From assembly GCF_001429045.1 (NCBI RefSeq), contig NZ_LMHY01000012.1:234753-298752 (forward strand): DNA of 64,000 nucleotides, in the 5' to 3' direction. A model generated the notes under the pieces. It saw only the letters and a program-made list of their open reading frames with translations. It searched no databases and was not told the DNA's origin. Source of the stretch: Pseudomonas sp. Root71 (GTDB lineage Bacteria; Pseudomonadota; Gammaproteobacteria; Pseudomonadales; Pseudomonadaceae). Made by a program: the position numbers and the translations under genes. This document shows, piece after piece, positions 41,429 to 50,009 of the stretch; the stretch's first letter is position 1; every line of letters starts with the position of its first letter.

Positions 41429-42160
41429 ATGCTGCCATTCTGGATCGCCCTGCAATTTCTCAGCAGCCTGCCGATTCGCCTGCCCGGCATGCCAGAGTCC
41501 CGGGATCTGGGGCGGTCGCTGCTGTTTTATCCGCTGGTGGGATTGCTCTTTGGCGCCATTCTGTGGGCAGTCAACTGGCTGTTGCTCGGCACGCCGACGT
41601 TGCTGCACGCGGCGTTGTTGCTGAGCCTTTGGGTGCTGCTCAGCGGCGGCCTGCACCTGGATGGCCTGGCGGACAGCGCCGACGCCTGGCTCGGTGGTTT
41701 TGGCGATCGTGAGCGCACGTTGACCATCATGAAAGACCCGCGCAGCGGGCCGATCGCCGTGGTGACGCTGGTGCTGGTGTTGCTGCTCAAATTCACCGCA
41801 CTGCTGGCGCTGATCGAACAGCCGCATTCACTGGCATTGATCATTGTGCCGTTGATCGGTCGCAGTGCATTGCTCGGCTTGTTCCTGACCACGCCGTACG
41901 TGCGTGCCGGTGGCCTGGGCCAGGCATTGTCCGATCATCTTCCGCGTTCGGCGGGCAAGCAGGTGCTGGCGGTCAGCGCACTAGCCTGTGTGTTGATCGT
42001 CGGTTTGAGTGGTGTGGTGGTTGTGGTGTTGGCGGTTATTGGTTTTGTCTGGCTGCGCCAGGTGATGCTGCGGCGCCTGGGCGGCACGACGGGGGACACG
42101 GCGGGTGCGATGCTGGAGTTGCTGGAAGTTGCAGTGCTGGTAGGCTTGGCGCTGTTTTAA
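41429..42160 (+). CDS. cobS: Adenosylcobinamide-GDP ribazoletransferase
   Basis: Cobalamin synthase (CobV in the P. denitrificans scheme), inner membrane. 243 residues, six or so hydrophobic segments. It shows FLSSLPIRLPGMPE at the N-terminus, GGLHLDGLADSADAWLGG, and TIMKDPRSGPIAVV. It joins the activated corrinoid to alpha-ribazole and is the last gene of the operon. Confidence 0.94.
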   Translation: MLPFWIALQFLSSLPIRLPGMPESRDLGRSLLFYPLVGLLFGAILWAVNWLLLGTPTLLHAALLLSLWVLLSGGLHLDGLADSADAWLGGFGDRERTLTIMKDPRSGPIAVVTLVLVLLLKFTALLALIEQPHSLALIIVPLIGRSALLGLFLTTPYVRAGGLGQALSDHLPRSAGKQVLAVSALACVLIVGLSGVVVVVLAVIGFVWLRQVMLRRLGGTTGDTAGAMLELLEVAVLVGLALF

Positions 42161-42197
42161 CTGTTATTCCAGCTCTGTAACTTGATTTAACCGACTC

Positions 42198-42213
42198 GCG
42201 GGTATATACACGC
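42198..42213. promoter_or_regulatory. MarR operator candidate before marR
   Basis: GCGGGTATATACACGC differs by one base from the core of the perfect palindrome before the downstream exporter. It overlaps the likely promoter -10 region and ends 3 bases before the marR ATG. Confidence 0.6.
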
Positions 42214-42216
42214 ACC

Positions 42217-42621
42217 ATGCTCGATTCCCAATGTTTATGCATCAACCTGCGTCGCGCCGCCCGTGGCGTCAGCAGGCACTACGACGGCGCTCTCGATGGC
42301 TTCGGGATCAACGTTGCGCAGTATTCTTTGCTGTGCAATCTGCAGCGTCTGGATCAGCCGAGCATTTCGACCCTGGCCGAGGCCATGGGCCTGGATCGCA
42401 GTACCCTGGGGCGTAATTTGCGGGTGCTGGAGGGTGATGGCCTGGTGACGCTGGTCGAGGGCGAGGACATGCGCAACCGCATCGTCCTGCTGACCGAGGC
42501 CGGGGCAGAGCGTCTCAAGGCTGCCTTGCCGGCCTGGGAAGCCGCGCAGCAACGTTTGATCGATCGCCTGGGTGCCGAGAAGCGCGAAACCTTATTGAAG
42601 CTGTTGGATGAACTGGCATGA
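42217..42621 (+). CDS. MarR family transcriptional regulator
   Basis: 134 residues with a winged helix-turn-helix: INVAQYSLLCNLQRLDQPSISTLAEAMGLDRSTLGRNLRVLE-type pattern around 27-70, and the wing GDGLVTLVEGEDMRNR. The matching palindromes upstream of itself and of the MFS gene suggest it represses both. It precedes the exporter by 52 bases in the same direction. Ligand unknown. Confidence 0.9.
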   Translation: MLDSQCLCINLRRAARGVSRHYDGALDGFGINVAQYSLLCNLQRLDQPSISTLAEAMGLDRSTLGRNLRVLEGDGLVTLVEGEDMRNRIVLLTEAGAERLKAALPAWEAAQQRLIDRLGAEKRETLLKLLDELA

Positions 42622-42641
42622 TGCCGGTTTTTTCGATCATA

Positions 42642-42659
42642 AGCGGGTATATACCCGCT
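42642..42659. promoter_or_regulatory. Perfect palindromic operator before the MFS gene
   Basis: AGCGGGTATATACCCGCT, an 18-nt perfect palindrome, begins 21 bases after the marR stop and ends 14 bases before the MFS start. Same core as the marR upstream site. Confidence 0.7.
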
Positions 42660-42673
42660 ACCGGAGAACAACA

Positions 42674-43882
42674 ATGACATCGATGTGGCGTACATGCGGC
42701 TGGGTTCTGTTGGGGAGTGCGCTGATCCTTGCGTTGTCGCTGGGTGTCCGCCATGGCTTCGGGCTGTTTCTGGCGCCGATGAGCTCCGAGTTCGGTTGGG
42801 GGCGTGAAGTCTTTGCCTTCGCTATCGCCCTGCAGAACCTGATCTGGGGCCTCGCTCAGCCGTTCACCGGCGCCCTGGCCGACCGCTTCGGCGCGGCGAA
42901 AGTGGTGCTGATCGGTGGCGTCCTGTACGCGGCCGGGCTGATTTGCATGGGGCTCTCCGACTCGGCGATGACCCTGTCACTGAGCGCCGGCCTGCTGATC
43001 GGTATCGGACTGTCTGGTACATCGTTCTCGGTGATCCTCGGCGTGGTCGGCCGTGCGGTGCCGCCGGAAAAACGCAGCATGGGCATGGGGATCGCCAGTG
43101 CGGCCGGTTCGTTCGGCCAGTTCGCGATGTTGCCCGGCACACTCGGTCTGATCGGATGGCTTGGCTGGTCCGCGGCGCTGCTGGTGCTGGGCTTGCTGGT
43201 GGCGTTGATCGTGCCGCTGGTGGGCATGCTCAAGGACAAGCCGCTGCCCGTCATGGGCCACGAACAGACCCTTGGCGAAGCGCTGCGTGAGGCCTGCTCC
43301 CATTCCGGATTCTGGCTCCTGGCGTTCGGCTTTTTTGTGTGCGGATTCCAAGTGGTGTTCATCGGCGTGCACTTGCCGGCCTATCTGGTGGATCAACATC
43401 TTCCGGCGACGGTCGGCACCACGGTGCTGGCGCTGATCGGGCTGTTCAACATTTTCGGCACCTATACCGCCGGATGGCTCGGCGGGCGCATGTCCAAGCC
43501 GCGGTTGCTCACCGGTCTGTACTTGCTGCGGGCGGTGGTCATTGCCTTGTTCCTGTGGGCGCCGGTGACGACCACCACGGCCTACCTGTTCGGCATGGCC
43601 ATGGGCTTTCTGTGGCTGTCGACGGTGCCGTTGACCAACGGCACGGTGGCGACCTTGTTTGGTGTGCGAAATCTGTCCATGCTCGGCGGGATTGTTTTCC
43701 TGTTTCACCAGCTCGGTTCGTTTCTGGGTGGCTGGTTGGGCGGGGTGGTGTATGACCGAACCGGGAGTTATGACTTGATCTGGCAAGTGGCAATTCTCTT
43801 GAGCCTGTTGGCCGCTGCCCTCAACTGGCCGGTGCGTGAGCGGCCGGTAGAGCGTCTGCAATCACAAATGAGTGCGATATGA
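42674..43882 (+). CDS. MFS transporter
   Basis: 402 residues, 12 predicted membrane spans. The A-motif-like GALADRFGAAKVVLIGG follows TM2 (near 65), and TAGWLGGRMSKPRLL is the mid-protein counterpart. Major facilitator superfamily; the substrate is not predictable. Regulated presumably by the upstream MarR. ATG 42674 with GGAG is preferred; an earlier in-frame ATG (42608) lies in marR and crosses the operator. It overlaps the next small ORF by 4 nt. Confidence 0.88.
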   Translation: MTSMWRTCGWVLLGSALILALSLGVRHGFGLFLAPMSSEFGWGREVFAFAIALQNLIWGLAQPFTGALADRFGAAKVVLIGGVLYAAGLICMGLSDSAMTLSLSAGLLIGIGLSGTSFSVILGVVGRAVPPEKRSMGMGIASAAGSFGQFAMLPGTLGLIGWLGWSAALLVLGLLVALIVPLVGMLKDKPLPVMGHEQTLGEALREACSHSGFWLLAFGFFVCGFQVVFIGVHLPAYLVDQHLPATVGTTVLALIGLFNIFGTYTAGWLGGRMSKPRLLTGLYLLRAVVIALFLWAPVTTTTAYLFGMAMGFLWLSTVPLTNGTVATLFGVRNLSMLGGIVFLFHQLGSFLGGWLGGVVYDRTGSYDLIWQVAILLSLLAAALNWPVRERPVERLQSQMSAI

Positions 43883-44001
43883 ACAGTCTTTGGCCGCGGA
43901 TCGCCGTAGCCGCCGTCTGCGCCTTATTGCTGGCATTGTCGTGGTGGGGCTGGCATCAAGGCGGACTGGCGCTGATGCAGTTGGGCATGGGTGCTTGCTA
44001 G
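43879..44001 (+). CDS. Small single-span membrane peptide
   Basis: 40 residues, starting [17 protein letters not shown]. One hydrophobic segment (about 8-25) followed by WWGWHQGG. The ATG is in a 4-nt ATGA overlap with the MFS stop, which argues that it is really translated. Tag at 43999-44001. No recognisable family; it could modulate the transporter (inference). Confidence 0.6.
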   Translation: MNSLWPRIAVAAVCALLLALSWWGWHQGGLALMQLGMGAC

Positions 44002-44056
44002 TGAGCGGCGAGGGCGAGTAACGTCACTTTTGACGAGTTATCAAGGATGCACCGAC

Positions 44057-44608
44057 ATGCTGATGCGCTGGATTGCAGTCCCCGCGTTGCTGGTGACGTT
44101 TACCGGACTGGCCTGCGCGGCCGAGTGCCCGGAACTGTTGCAAGGATCACTGCAAAAGCTGCGCGCCAAGGAATCCATCGACCTGTGCCAACGGTATGAA
44201 GGTAAGCCGCTGGTGGTGGTCAATACTGCGAGCTTCTGCGGTTTCGCCCCGCAGTTCAAGAGTCTTGAGGCGCTGAATCAGCGTTACAAAGGGCAGGGGC
44301 TGGAAGTACTGGGTGTTCCGTCCAATGACTTCAAGCAGGAGTCCAGGGACGGTGCCGAGACCGCCAAGGTTTGTTACGTCAACTATGGCGTGACTTTCAC
44401 TATGACCGAGCCGCAGCCGGTACGTGGCGCCGACGCAACCCATCTGTTCAAGGTGCTGGCCGAACAAAGCAGTGCGCCAAAATGGAATTTCTACAAATAC
44501 GTGGTCGATCGCAAGGGTAAGGTGATCGCCAGCTTTTCCAGCCTGACCAAGCCCGATGATCCCGAGTTCATTGCGGCGGTGGAGCAAGCCCTGGCTTCAC
44601 AACCTTGA
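44057..44608 (+). CDS. Glutathione peroxidase family protein, exported
   Basis: 183 residues with a signal peptide ([21 protein letters not shown]) that may be a plain or lipoprotein type signal (LAC). The GPx core has [12 protein letters not shown] with peroxidatic Cys61 (Cys, not selenocysteine) and [26 protein letters not shown] is the usual C-terminal WNF motif. Probably a thioredoxin-type thiol peroxidase of the periplasm. Confidence 0.9.
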   Translation: MLMRWIAVPALLVTFTGLACAAECPELLQGSLQKLRAKESIDLCQRYEGKPLVVVNTASFCGFAPQFKSLEALNQRYKGQGLEVLGVPSNDFKQESRDGAETAKVCYVNYGVTFTMTEPQPVRGADATHLFKVLAEQSSAPKWNFYKYVVDRKGKVIASFSSLTKPDDPEFIAAVEQALASQP

Positions 44609-44621
44609 TTTGCACCCACTG

Positions 44622-44658
44622 AAAAGCCCCGCCTCTGTGAAGAGAGCGGGGCTTTTTT
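44622..44658. terminator. Bidirectional terminator between gpx-like and fadL-like genes
   Basis: AAAAGCCCCGC/GCGGGGCTTTTTT stem with an 13-nt loop lies between convergent genes and has T-tracts in both directions. Confidence 0.85.
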
Positions 44659-44695
44659 GATTCCGTTGGCGAGCGTTCAGGCTCGCCGGGAATCA

Positions 44696-45967
44696 TCAGA
44701 AGCGGTAGGTCGCACCGAGACCGAAACCGTTCGCGTAGTTTTCATACTTGGCGTTGTAGGTCTGGCCACGGTCGTTGCTGTTGTTGACCTTGACCGACTC
44801 TTCGCGCAGGTACGAATACGCCAGGTCGATGGTCAGGTCGTCGGTCGGGCTCCAGCCGGCGCCCACGCTGAAAATCTTGCGATCGCCAGTCGGGATGCGT
44901 GGGGAGCGGTCGACGTTGTTGGTCGGTGCCTGGTCAATGGACAGACCGGTACGCAGTACCCATTGCTTGTTCAACTGGTAGGACGCGCCGATGGCGTGAG
45001 CCCAGGTGTCGTGCCAGTTCTGTTCTTCAGTGATGGTGCCGAACTGGCCGTTCAGAACAGCCGGAACGCCTTTGTTTTCAACGGTGATTTCTTTCAGGCG
45101 GCTCCAGCGGGTCCAGGTGCTGCCTGCGTAAAGAGTCCACTTGTCGTCGAGCTGGTGAGTGACCGAGAAGTCCACCGATTCAGGTGTGGTCAGGTCCAGC
45201 GAAGCGTCGTATTTCTGGCTTGGGTTCTGGCCGATCAGGCCCAGCACGTTGTAGTTGACCTTGGTGTCACCGTCGAGCTTGTACTTCACTTTCGAGTGGT
45301 AGGTCAGGCCGACGCGAGTGCTGTCGGTGGCTTGCACCAGCACGCCGATGTTGTAGCCCAGCGCGGTGTCGTCCCCCTTGATCTTGACCTTGCCATCGGG
45401 CTGGGACTGGGTGATCGACAGGTTCGATTCCAGGGTGCCGTCGATGCGGTTGATGGTTGGGCCAAAACCGATGGAAACCTTGTCGTTGAAGGCGTAGCTG
45501 ACCGTCGGTTGCAGGGTGACGATCTTGACTTCGCTCTTGCTGCCGAAATAGCGGCCGGCAAAGCCGTTTTCGTAGTCGGTTACCAGACCGAATGGTGCGT
45601 ATACGCCCACACCGAAGGCCCACTTGTCGTCGATTGGCTTGACGTAGTAGCCCATAGGGACGGCGATGAACGGAACCATGTCGCCGTCGTTGCTGCCGCC
45701 GTTCGGGCTGGAGCTTGCGTGGCTGATGTCAGTGTGTGCGTCGAGCATCGCAATACCGCCGGTGACTTGTTCGCGCTTGATGCGCGACATGCCGGCAGGG
45801 TTGCCAAAAATGGTGCTTGCGTCATCGGCAGAGGAAGATCGCCCGGCAAAACCTGTACCCATCCCGCTGATGCTTTGTTCGTTGATGGCAAAGCCACTTG
45901 CAAAGATCTGGGTGGATGCCATGGCAACGGCGAGACTGATGGTGGTTTTGAGCATTACTTTTTTCAT
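44696..45967 (-). CDS. FadL/OmpP1-type outer-membrane channel
   Basis: 423 residues. Signal peptide (MKKVMLKTTISLAVAMASTQIFA), then the FadL hatch segment GFAINEQSISGMGTGFAGRS and the NPAGM motif, and a 14-strand-type beta-barrel ending in aromatic YRF. Takes up hydrophobic compounds such as long-chain fatty acids. In P. aeruginosa the syntenic gene next to the glutathione peroxidase is PA1288, reported as an exporter of oxylipins (ExFadLO); orthology is inferred from context only. Confidence 0.9.
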   Translation of the reverse strand: MKKVMLKTTISLAVAMASTQIFASGFAINEQSISGMGTGFAGRSSSADDASTIFGNPAGMSRIKREQVTGGIAMLDAHTDISHASSSPNGGSNDGDMVPFIAVPMGYYVKPIDDKWAFGVGVYAPFGLVTDYENGFAGRYFGSKSEVKIVTLQPTVSYAFNDKVSIGFGPTINRIDGTLESNLSITQSQPDGKVKIKGDDTALGYNIGVLVQATDSTRVGLTYHSKVKYKLDGDTKVNYNVLGLIGQNPSQKYDASLDLTTPESVDFSVTHQLDDKWTLYAGSTWTRWSRLKEITVENKGVPAVLNGQFGTITEEQNWHDTWAHAIGASYQLNKQWVLRTGLSIDQAPTNNVDRSPRIPTGDRKIFSVGAGWSPTDDLTIDLAYSYLREESVKVNNSNDRGQTYNAKYENYANGFGLGATYRF

Positions 45968-46113
45968 TATTAGAACTCCTGGTGATCACCGGGGCGAAAA
46001 TTACCAACATTTTCGTTCCGGCGCCATAGGCTGTATGCCTTGATTTAGAGCGGTTTTGTAGGACAATCCGACCAGATTCGCGGCGTGTTGCGCGATCTTT
46101 GGATCCAGGTGTG

Positions 46114-46596
46114 TCAGCAGGCTACCTGATTCAACGGTGAAACACAGGTTTGCCAAGCGCTGGTGAAATCACGCAGGCGTCCCTGGGGCTGAAATGTCTG
46201 GCGCCAGATCCTGGCCATACCCAACAAATCATCAGGGGCGGGGAGGGGGGTGTTCTGTTCTTCCACCAGCAGCCAGGCGATGGCTGTGGCGTAACGCAGG
46301 TTGACGGTCAATTCGAGGTGCGGGCCACTGAGAAACGCATGCTGGCTGGCCAGGCCGCGGACCAGGCTTGCACGGTCCGGATCAAGGGCCAGGTAGTGAT
46401 CCCATAGGGCTTGGTGGCGGGGCTCGGCAATGCGGTACAGGCCGTGCCCACGGCGGTCATGCAGGGCGGAACCAAGGGCGGACTGGCTGGCGGCAATGCC
46501 CAGCAGCAAGGATTCGGCAGTAGCGCTATGGCGTCCGAGGTAGATCAAGGTCGGACGAATCACATAACGGCACAGTTCGCTGGCAGCGATACCCAT
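46114..46596 (-). CDS. Hypothetical protein next to the FadL-type gene
   Basis: 160 residues, no signal peptide and no membrane span. Contains HRRG-like DRRGHGLYRIAEPRHQALWDHYLALDPDRA and Arg-rich stretches. I do not recognise a family. The codon use fits the genome, and the ATG at 46596 is plausible. Position beside the FadL gene matches the P. aeruginosa order (PA1289), which suggests conservation. Confidence 0.65.
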   Translation of the reverse strand: MGIAASELCRYVIRPTLIYLGRHSATAESLLLGIAASQSALGSALHDRRGHGLYRIAEPRHQALWDHYLALDPDRASLVRGLASQHAFLSGPHLELTVNLRYATAIAWLLVEEQNTPLPAPDDLLGMARIWRQTFQPQGRLRDFTSAWQTCVSPLNQVAC

Positions 46597-46817
46597 AAAA
46601 CCCTCGAAACCTGAAATGGACGGCGATACCTGAAAGGGGCTTGGCAGCAGTGGATCGGCTCAGGCTCGCCGCAAGCGGGTCAAGCCGCTTGAGTTGAAGT
46701 GTAGTGTCATATTCGCGCTGTAAAGGCCTGTTTTTAAAATATTTCCAGCGACCAGTTATAACCCTTATATCGGATCGTGCTTAGTCGTGATTCGAGGGCA
46801 AGGAAATATCGGGCAAT

Positions 46818-46847
46818 AAAAAGCCCCGCTTTTCGGGCAGGGCTTTT
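46818..46847 (-). terminator. Terminator after the 74-residue gene
   Basis: AAAAGCCCTGCCC... folds onto GGGGCTTTTT on the minus strand, 24 nt after the stop. Confidence 0.7.
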
Positions 46848-46871
46848 GGGGTTTTCAGCCTGTCTGGCGTT

Positions 46872-47096
46872 TCAGGCAACCAGTGCCTGACGGGTACGCT
46901 CGATCACGGCCTGCAGCGGCTCGGCGCTGGAGTATTGATCGGGGTACAGGCGTTCGCTGTGACGAGCGATACCGTGTTCGTTGACCAGGGTGAAGCTGAA
47001 GCAGCCTTTGCGAGCGGCCATGATCAGGCAGTTCATTGGTGCAAAAGCGTTGGTTAGGGTGCGAATGGCATCCTGAGTGTGGATTTGAGTAGACAT
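46872..47096 (-). CDS. Small conserved-looking hypothetical protein
   Basis: 74 residues, soluble, starting MSTQIHTQDAIRTLTNAF, with Cys in MNCLIMAARKGCFSF and a charged C-terminal helix. It has a GGAACACC ribosome site and its own terminator, so it is a real, free-standing gene; function unknown. A long leader of unknown role precedes it. Confidence 0.75.
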   Translation of the reverse strand: MSTQIHTQDAIRTLTNAFAPMNCLIMAARKGCFSFTLVNEHGIARHSERLYPDQYSSAEPLQAVIERTRQALVA

Positions 47097-48103
47097 TATT
47101 GGGTGTTCCTACAAATGACACGGATAAGAACCGTGCAACGTTAAAACGTTCCAGTAACGTCGATCACCATTGATCGAACGAAGAACCCGACTGGAACAAA
47201 GCAGCCAGTTTGAAGCGCTGATAAGTTGGCGCGCTTGGGCTGGCAGGTAGGTACTTAGGAGGGCAGGCAACACATCAAGGGCAAAGGTTCTGGGCCCGGG
47301 GTGAAGATCCTGATCAATTTGCAGGTTGGTTCGAGCAGAGTAGGCAGGCGGAGCAACACCCTTTGCTTTCGATTCAAAGGTTGTGTTGGCGCAAGATTTA
47401 CCTGGAAACCATCGAGGTGGTCGATCCCGCTTGTTCGGTGGAGGCTTCCGTTGGGAAGGCTGACCGGGGGGATTTGTTCGACCAGAATTGACTTTCAGCT
47501 TGGTACTAACGCCGCGGATACTAACGGATTGAACTGGCCAAGGGAAGTGTGATAGTGAAAAGAATTTCCCGGCGGGTGCCTGATCGGGCTGTTTTTCCTT
47601 GTGGAGGCGCGGATAAAGCTGCACGGTCCGGGATTGATACGCCCTGTTTCGAGACAGAATCCGACCGCCGGTCATCGACGTTTGAAGCGGCGCAGCCGTC
47701 TGGAAACCGGGTTTGCCAGGGTTTGTCCCCAGGCACGACAAAAAAATGCGCCGAAAAAGGGCGTCGATATAACCATCGCAAAGGCACTTGTGCACATTAG
47801 TTGCGCGGTCTGTCACCCCGCTGTCATCTCACGTTCAAGCGTAATGGCTGCCTGTAACCAAAATTTAAGTCAATGAAAAACATCGCTTTTTTTTACTGGT
47901 GAAAAAATCGTCAGTTTGACTGCGAGCCCCATTCCACAGGGCTTTGAGAGAGTTCGAGGGCGGTTGTCCACTGAGTTATCCACAGCTTCTGTGGATTGTC
48001 CCGAGCGCTTGCTCTAGGACGGGCGTGCCGGGATATTTTCAGCTTTACCTGTAAGAAAAAGAGAGTAAAGTTGCGCGCCTTCTGATCTGCCCCACAGTGC
48101 TTT
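47097..48103. other. Gene-poor 1-kb region with DnaA-box-like cluster
   Basis: No convincing gene. A minus-strand frame of 235 codons (47109-47816) has atypical amino-acid composition (Pro, Cys, Arg rich) and no recognisable domain. An AT-rich stretch (47860-47910, with an eight-T run) precedes the DnaA-box-like sites at 47963-47998. This may be a long leader, an sRNA locus or a decayed gene. Confidence 0.5.
47963..47998. promoter_or_regulatory. Candidate DnaA-box cluster
   Basis: A perfect consensus box TTATCCACA (47976-47984) is followed 5 bases later by TGTGGATTG (47990-47998), whose complement CAATCCACA is a near-box in inverted orientation. TTGTCCACT, a weaker match, lies just upstream. 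Confidence 0.55.
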
Positions 48104-48427
48104 ATGAAGTTTCGCTCGGCCTCTGTTTCCTCTTCCTCCACACCGCCTTCTGTTGCCCCTGCCAAGCGCTTTTCCATGCGTGTGGCGGAGTGGCTGTTGG
48201 ACAGTCCGCATCTGGGCGAAAACCGTAACGTCAAACACATCGCCGGACGTTTGCTCAAGCAACCGGCCCGTGAAGGTGTGGTGGCGGCGCAAAGTCGCCT
48301 TGGCCAGTTGATGTGTCGCGAATGCGGGAATGCCCGGGACCGCCGGATCGGTCAGGACCTGTTGCGCCAGGCCGCTCGGGCGGGTGATCACCGCGCGCAA
48401 CAGGAACTGGGGCTGATCGAAGACTGA
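48104..48427 (+). CDS. Sel1-like repeat protein, small
   Basis: 107 residues, cytosolic. It has helical repeat phrases RLGQLMCRECGNARDRRIGQDLLRQAARAGDHRAQQELG, which resemble Sel1/TPR-like repeats (A-A-R-A-G-D). A Ser/Pro-rich N-terminus. Located after the DnaA-box cluster. A ribosome site is not obvious before ATG 48104. Family call is moderate; function unknown. Confidence 0.7.
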   Translation: MKFRSASVSSSSTPPSVAPAKRFSMRVAEWLLDSPHLGENRNVKHIAGRLLKQPAREGVVAAQSRLGQLMCRECGNARDRRIGQDLLRQAARAGDHRAQQELGLIED

Positions 48428-48488
48428 GCTGTCCAAGACCGGACCTCTTGGTTAACCTTCAGGCTTTATCCGAATGGCAGGAGTGGCT

Positions 48489-49967
48489 ATGGCAATGGAC
48501 TTGACCAGCTTATTGCTGGGTCTGGCAGGGGCTGGGTTGCCGTTGCTGGTATTGGCCTGGCAACTGCAACGTCGGGCCAGCACCACGCAAGCCGATGTCG
48601 CGCTGCTGCAAGAACGCCTGGCCATGGCGCAACTGGCGCAGGACGGATTGAACGCCCAGCTCGAGTCCAGCCGCGATGAAGCGGCTGATCTGACCCAGGC
48701 CAACGCCGCCAAACAGGCTGATCTGGCTGCGCTGCGTCGTGAAGTCGAGCTGTTGCAGATCGAGCGCGACGACGCCCGGGACGCCGCCCATGCGTGGAAT
48801 ATCGAACGCGCCGGCAAAGAAGCCGAGTTGCGCCGCCTGGACGCCCAGGCCGCGTCGCTCAACGCCGAATTGCGCGAGCAACAGGACAGTCATCAGCAGC
48901 GCCTCAACGATCTGCAAGGTTCGCGGGACGAGTTGCGCGCGCAATTCGCCGAGCTGGCGGGGAAAATTTTCGATGAGCGCGAGCAGCGCTTTGCCGAGAC
49001 CAGCCAGCAGCGCCTGGGGCAGTTGCTCGATCCGCTCAAGGAACGCATCCAGTCCTTCGAAAAACGTGTCGAGGAAAGCTATCAGAACGAGGCCCGTGAG
49101 CGTTTCTCCCTGGCCAAGGAGTTGGAGCGCCTGCAACAGCTGAATTTGCGCCTGAGCGATGAGGCCACCAACCTGACTCGCGCCTTGAAAGGGCAGAAGA
49201 CCCAGGGCAATTGGGGCGAGCTGATTCTTGAGCGCGTGCTCGAGCATGCGGGGCTGGAGAAGGGCCGCGAGTACCAGACTCAGGTCAATCTCAAGGGACC
49301 GGACGGCGAGCGCTTCCAGCCGGACGTGATCATTTATCTGCCGGGCGACAAGCAGGTGGTGGTCGACTCCAAAGTCAGCCTGACGGCCTATCAGCAATAC
49401 GTCGCGGCTGAAGACGAGGCTATCGGCCAGATCGCGATCAAGCAGCACGTGCTGTCGTTGCGCAATCACGTCAAAGGCCTGGCCGGCAAGGATTACAAGC
49501 GCCTCGATGGCTTGCACAGCCTGGATTTCGTGTTGCTCTTCGTGCCGATCGAGGCGGCGTTTTCGGCCGCGCTGCAGGCTGAACCGACGCTGTTCCAGGA
49601 GGCGTTCGACCGCAACATCGTGATCGTCAGCCCGACCACCTTGCTGGCGACCCTGCGGGTCATCGACAGCCTGTGGAAGCAGGAGCGCCAGAGCCAGAAT
49701 GCCCGGGAAATCGCCGAGCGGGCCGGGTGGCTGTACGACAAGTTCGTGCTGTTTATCCAGGATCTGGACGAGGTCGGCAATCGCTTGCAGCAACTGGACA
49801 AGGCCTACAGTTCGGCACGCAACAAGCTGACAGAGGGACGCGGCAACCTGGTCAGCCGCAGTGAACAGCTCAAGCTGTTGGGCGCGCGGGCGAGCAAGAG
49901 CTTGCCGGCGGATTTGCTGGAGCGGGCGATGACCGATGTCGATGGGTTGGTCGAGTTGCCGGAATAA
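48489..49967 (+). CDS. rmuC: DNA recombination protein RmuC
   Basis: 492 residues. N-terminal single membrane anchor (about 4-24), a long coiled-coil (about 30-215, rich in Gln/Leu/Glu/Arg), and then the RmuC nuclease-like domain with GKNWGELILERVLEHAGLEKG-like QGNWGELILERVLEHAGL, PDVIIYLPGDKQVVVDSKVSL and FVPIEAAFS. RmuC limits inversion at short repeats in E. coli. ATG 48489 follows AGGAG; 48474 and 48495 are alternatives. Confidence 0.95.
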   Translation: MAMDLTSLLLGLAGAGLPLLVLAWQLQRRASTTQADVALLQERLAMAQLAQDGLNAQLESSRDEAADLTQANAAKQADLAALRREVELLQIERDDARDAAHAWNIERAGKEAELRRLDAQAASLNAELREQQDSHQQRLNDLQGSRDELRAQFAELAGKIFDEREQRFAETSQQRLGQLLDPLKERIQSFEKRVEESYQNEARERFSLAKELERLQQLNLRLSDEATNLTRALKGQKTQGNWGELILERVLEHAGLEKGREYQTQVNLKGPDGERFQPDVIIYLPGDKQVVVDSKVSLTAYQQYVAAEDEAIGQIAIKQHVLSLRNHVKGLAGKDYKRLDGLHSLDFVLLFVPIEAAFSAALQAEPTLFQEAFDRNIVIVSPTTLLATLRVIDSLWKQERQSQNAREIAERAGWLYDKFVLFIQDLDEVGNRLQQLDKAYSSARNKLTEGRGNLVSRSEQLKLLGARASKSLPADLLERAMTDVDGLVELPE

Positions 49968-50009
49968 ACCGGCAGCGAAACATTAACCATTGTGGCGAGC
50001 TGATCCTCG

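Noticed and set aside
47109..47816. A 235-residue minus-strand protein
   Set aside because: Pro/Arg/Cys-rich with no recognisable domain and mixed codon use; kept as a question in the findings rather than a gene.
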